NCBI GenBank assembly: GCA_045651865.1
Contig: JAZRTC010000069.1
Location: 1 to 22,087, forward strand
DNA length: 22,087 nucleotides
DNA from: RGIG1959 sp045651865
GTDB lineage: Bacteria; Bacillota; Clostridia; Oscillospirales; Acutalibacteraceae
Direction of reading: 5' to 3'
Positions 20,114-22,087 of the stretch are shown one piece after another. Below the pieces are notes generated by a model. It saw only the letters and a program-made list of their open reading frames with translations, was not told the DNA's origin and searched no databases. Made by a program: the position numbers and the translations under genes. The first letter of the stretch is position 1. The number at the start of each line of letters is the position of its first letter.

Positions 20114-21583
20114 ATGGTATTTTCGGAACTGATTTTTGTGTATGCGTTTTTACCGCTGAACTTACTTATATATTTTCTTGCCAAAAATGTCCGTGTCAAA
20201 AACATAGTGATGCTGCTGTTTTCGCTGGTGTTTTATGCATGGGGCGAGCCGGTGTTTGTGGTACTGCTTGTTGCCATGGCGTTCGTTGACTGGCTTTTGT
20301 CCCTGTGGGTCGGCGTCGCACGGGCGCGCGGGCGGATGTGGAGTGCGCGGCTGGCGCTGATACTGGCATGTGTGTTTAGCCTTGGTGGCATCGGTGTGTT
20401 CAAATACGGCACTTTCTTTATGGAGAATTTGCAGCTGTTCACGGGTTATCCGACGGTAATTCCTGAAATTTTGCTGCCCATCGGCATTTCGTTTTACACC
20501 TTCCAGCTGTTGTCGTATGTGATCGATGTGTACCGCGGGGAAGTGCCGCCGCAACGCAAATTTCATCTGTTGCTGCTGTATGTCAGCCTGTTTCATCAAT
20601 GTATCGCAGGCCCCATTGTGCGTTATCAGGATGTGTCGGAGGAGCTTCTGCGCCGCACAACCTCGTTCAAAGAAATGTCCGAGGGTATCACGCGCTTTGC
20701 GGTCGGATTTGCTAAAAAGGCGTTGATTGCCAACCAATGCGATCTGCTCGCCAAGCAGTTTTTGGGGCTCAAAGCCGAGGATACACTCGAAGCCTTGTCC
20801 CTGACACAGGTCACAGCACTTCCCGCTGTTGCCCTGTGGGCGAGTATGGCGTGCTATATGCTGATGATCTATCTGGATTTCTCGGCATATTCGGATATGG
20901 CAATCGGTATGGGCAAGATGATCGGCTTCCACTATAAAGAAAACTTCAATTTTCCGTATATTTCGCAGACGGTTACCGATTTTTGGAGAAGATGGCATAT
21001 GTCGCTGTCGAGCTTCTTCCGCGATTATGTCTATATTCCGCTGGGAGGAAACCGTTGCTCAAGACTGCGTCAGCTGTTCAATATGCTCGTTGTGTGGGCG
21101 CTGACAGGCTTGTGGCATGGTGCAAGCTGGAATTTCGTGCTGTGGGGACTGTATTTCTTTGTGTTCCTCGCGCTGGAAAAGCTGTTTTTCGGAATGGTGC
21201 TGGATTTCCTGCCACGCGTGTTCCGTCATATCTATCTGCTGGCAGTCGTGTTCTTCGGCTGGGTACTGTTCCGCGTGGAGGATCTTTCGCAGATGTGGGC
21301 GATGGTGTGCGGTATGTTCGGGGCAAACGGCAATACGCTGACAAACTTCGAGACCAACACCTTGCTCCTTGGAAACTGCATCTTCCTTGCGGTTGCCATC
21401 CTTGGCTGTACACCGCTTGTGAAAACGGTGTCGCAGGCGATGGCAAACAAGTCGCAGACCTCCAAGGCGATGTTTGTTGTGTACGGTATTGCGCAGATTG
21501 TTGCTCCTGTGGTGTTGTTGTTCCTCGGCACGGCCATGCTCATCGGCAACAGCTACAATCCGTTTTTGTATTTCCGTTTTTAA
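20114..21583 (+). CDS. MBOAT family membrane-bound O-acyltransferase (AlgI/PatA-like)
   Basis: A 489-residue polytopic membrane enzyme with roughly ten or more helices. MBOAT hallmarks are visible: LLPIGISFYTFQLLSYVIDV (about 118-137), IAGPIVRYQD, LMIYLDFSAYSDMAIGMGKM, the motif FWRRWHMSLSSFFRDYVYIP followed by LGGNR (about 292-316), and the catalytic-histidine region ALTGLWHGASWNFVLWG (about 330-346, His in the WHG triplet). AlgI/PatA proteins move acetyl groups across the membrane to a secreted partner that O-acetylates a polysaccharide or other wall polymer. The partner gene begins 30 bases downstream. Start chosen at 20114: the open frame extends to 20045, but the promoter occupies that part. 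AGAGAGG lies 13 bases upstream, a looser spacing than usual. Confidence 0.94.
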   Translation: MVFSELIFVYAFLPLNLLIYFLAKNVRVKNIVMLLFSLVFYAWGEPVFVVLLVAMAFVDWLLSLWVGVARARGRMWSARLALILACVFSLGGIGVFKYGTFFMENLQLFTGYPTVIPEILLPIGISFYTFQLLSYVIDVYRGEVPPQRKFHLLLLYVSLFHQCIAGPIVRYQDVSEELLRRTTSFKEMSEGITRFAVGFAKKALIANQCDLLAKQFLGLKAEDTLEALSLTQVTALPAVALWASMACYMLMIYLDFSAYSDMAIGMGKMIGFHYKENFNFPYISQTVTDFWRRWHMSLSSFFRDYVYIPLGGNRCSRLRQLFNMLVVWALTGLWHGASWNFVLWGLYFFVFLALEKLFFGMVLDFLPRVFRHIYLLAVVFFGWVLFRVEDLSQMWAMVCGMFGANGNTLTNFETNTLLLGNCIFLAVAILGCTPLVKTVSQAMANKSQTSKAMFVVYGIAQIVAPVVLLFLGTAMLIGNSYNPFLYFRF

Positions 21584-21613
21584 CGGTATTTTTCAATATA
21601 AAGAGGTAGAACT

Positions 21614-22087
21614 GTGAAAAAACAAGAAACCATTTCACCGTTTGCGCGGCGCACGGCAAAAGTGCGCGTAATCCGCGTTGCGGTGTTTATGCTGATCTTT
21701 TATTGTTTGGCGGTGGTATCGTTTGTGATGCCGCTCCGTCCGACTCATTCCGCGATGGAAAACCGCGATCTGGCGACAATTCCTGCGTTTTCGACAGAGG
21801 CGCTCGTCAGCGGATCGTATTTTGACGCTGTCAATGTCTGGTTTGCGGATACCTTTCCGTTTCGCGACACCTGGATGATGCTCAACGCGTGGATCAAACA
21901 GTGTTACGGTGTATCGACTGTGCAGGTGCACGGCGATGTTGTCGCGGGTGATGAAATCCCCGATGCTCCGACGACTTTGCCCGTTGTGACAACATCAACT
22001 ACAACGGCAACCGCCACGACCACAACGGCGACAACTTCGACGACCACGACCACGCAACCCGTTGCAACAAGTCGGATCGTAGCCATG
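21614..22087 (+). CDS. DHHW/AlgJ-type O-acetylation partner protein (partial, GTG start)
   Basis: The first 158 codons of a gene that continues past the window. It starts at GTG 21614 with AGAGGT at 21602-21607. Residues about 19-41 form an N-terminal membrane anchor (VAVFMLIFYCLAVVSFVMPL). Then comes SAMENRDLATIPAFSTEALV and GSYFDAVNVWFADTFPFRD, the usual opening of DHHW/AlgJ/AlgX-type proteins (S-ENR-L--P-fs, D-FPFRD). The catalytic Asp-His and Ser region would lie beyond the window. From about residue 122 to 150 there is a Thr-rich low-complexity stretch. It is 30 bases after the MBOAT gene and probably co-transcribed; together they would O-acetylate an extracellular polymer. The assignment rests on the N-terminal motif and context. 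Confidence 0.85.
   Translation, partial: MKKQETISPFARRTAKVRVIRVAVFMLIFYCLAVVSFVMPLRPTHSAMENRDLATIPAFSTEALVSGSYFDAVNVWFADTFPFRDTWMMLNAWIKQCYGVSTVQVHGDVVAGDEIPDAPTTLPVVTTSTTTATATTTTATTSTTTTTQPVATSRIVAM

Overview
The window looks like a chromosomal segment of a low-to-mid GC Gram-positive bacterium of the Clostridia, perhaps Oscillospiraceae/Ruminococcaceae-like. The evidence is Firmicute-type AGGAGG ribosome binding sites, TTGACA-17-TATAAT promoters, strong U-tailed terminators, SLH and BspA-type repeat surface proteins, a DUF975 membrane protein, an L10 leader, and the rpmG-secE-nusG-rplK-rplA-rplJ-rplL order. The genus is an inference and cannot be fixed from sequence alone.

Layout. 1-361: 3' tip of a 23S rRNA, spacer, 5S rRNA and the rRNA operon terminator. 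362-3886 (all +): an XRE regulator, a very acidic DMP19/DUF4375-type protein with its own promoter, and a secreted BspA-LRR/triple-SLH surface protein. 4011-5552 (+): a 513-residue protein I do not recognise, convergent on a strong terminator. 5603-8499 (all -): an XRE regulator with an unrecognised C-terminal domain, an XRE regulator fused to a bactofilin-like beta-helix, and a DUF975 membrane protein. The upstream regions of both minus-strand XRE genes carry the same TCAAC-N5-GTTGA palindrome, which suggests a shared operator. 8705-11110 (+): a membrane-anchored family-10-like glycosyl hydrolase with two N-terminal beta modules. 11162-11344 (-): a small two-helix membrane protein. 11415-11583: a repeat element made of GTGAAATC words alternating with small hairpins.

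11631-12068 (-): a five-gene tRNA cluster transcribed Val-Asp-Phe-Gly-Cys, with a TTGACA promoter and a 19-bp terminator hairpin. 12147-14139 (-): an operon of a TrpR-like (YerC-type) regulator, a SAM methyltransferase (ATGA overlap) and the redox chaperone Hsp33. 14242-18059 (+): rpmG-secE-nusG-rplK-rplA, then a separately promoted rplJ-rplL unit behind an L10 leader/attenuator. Upstream of both rplK and rplA lies the same folded element (GTGGGAGGAAC ... TTCC ... CCAC), a candidate L1-binding regulatory site. rplL is not followed by rpoB but by a terminator.

18269-19957 (-): a large membrane-anchored protein of unknown function. 20045-22087 (+): an MBOAT O-acyltransferase followed by the start of its usual DHHW/AlgJ-type partner, which contains a long Thr-rich tract and runs off the window. 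These two probably O-acetylate a cell-surface polymer.

The most interesting parts are three regulatory arrangements around XRE proteins: XRE next to a DNA-mimic-family protein, XRE fused to a polymer-forming fold, and shared palindromes upstream of the two minus-strand XRE genes. The hairpin repeat and the duplicated ribosomal leader element come next.
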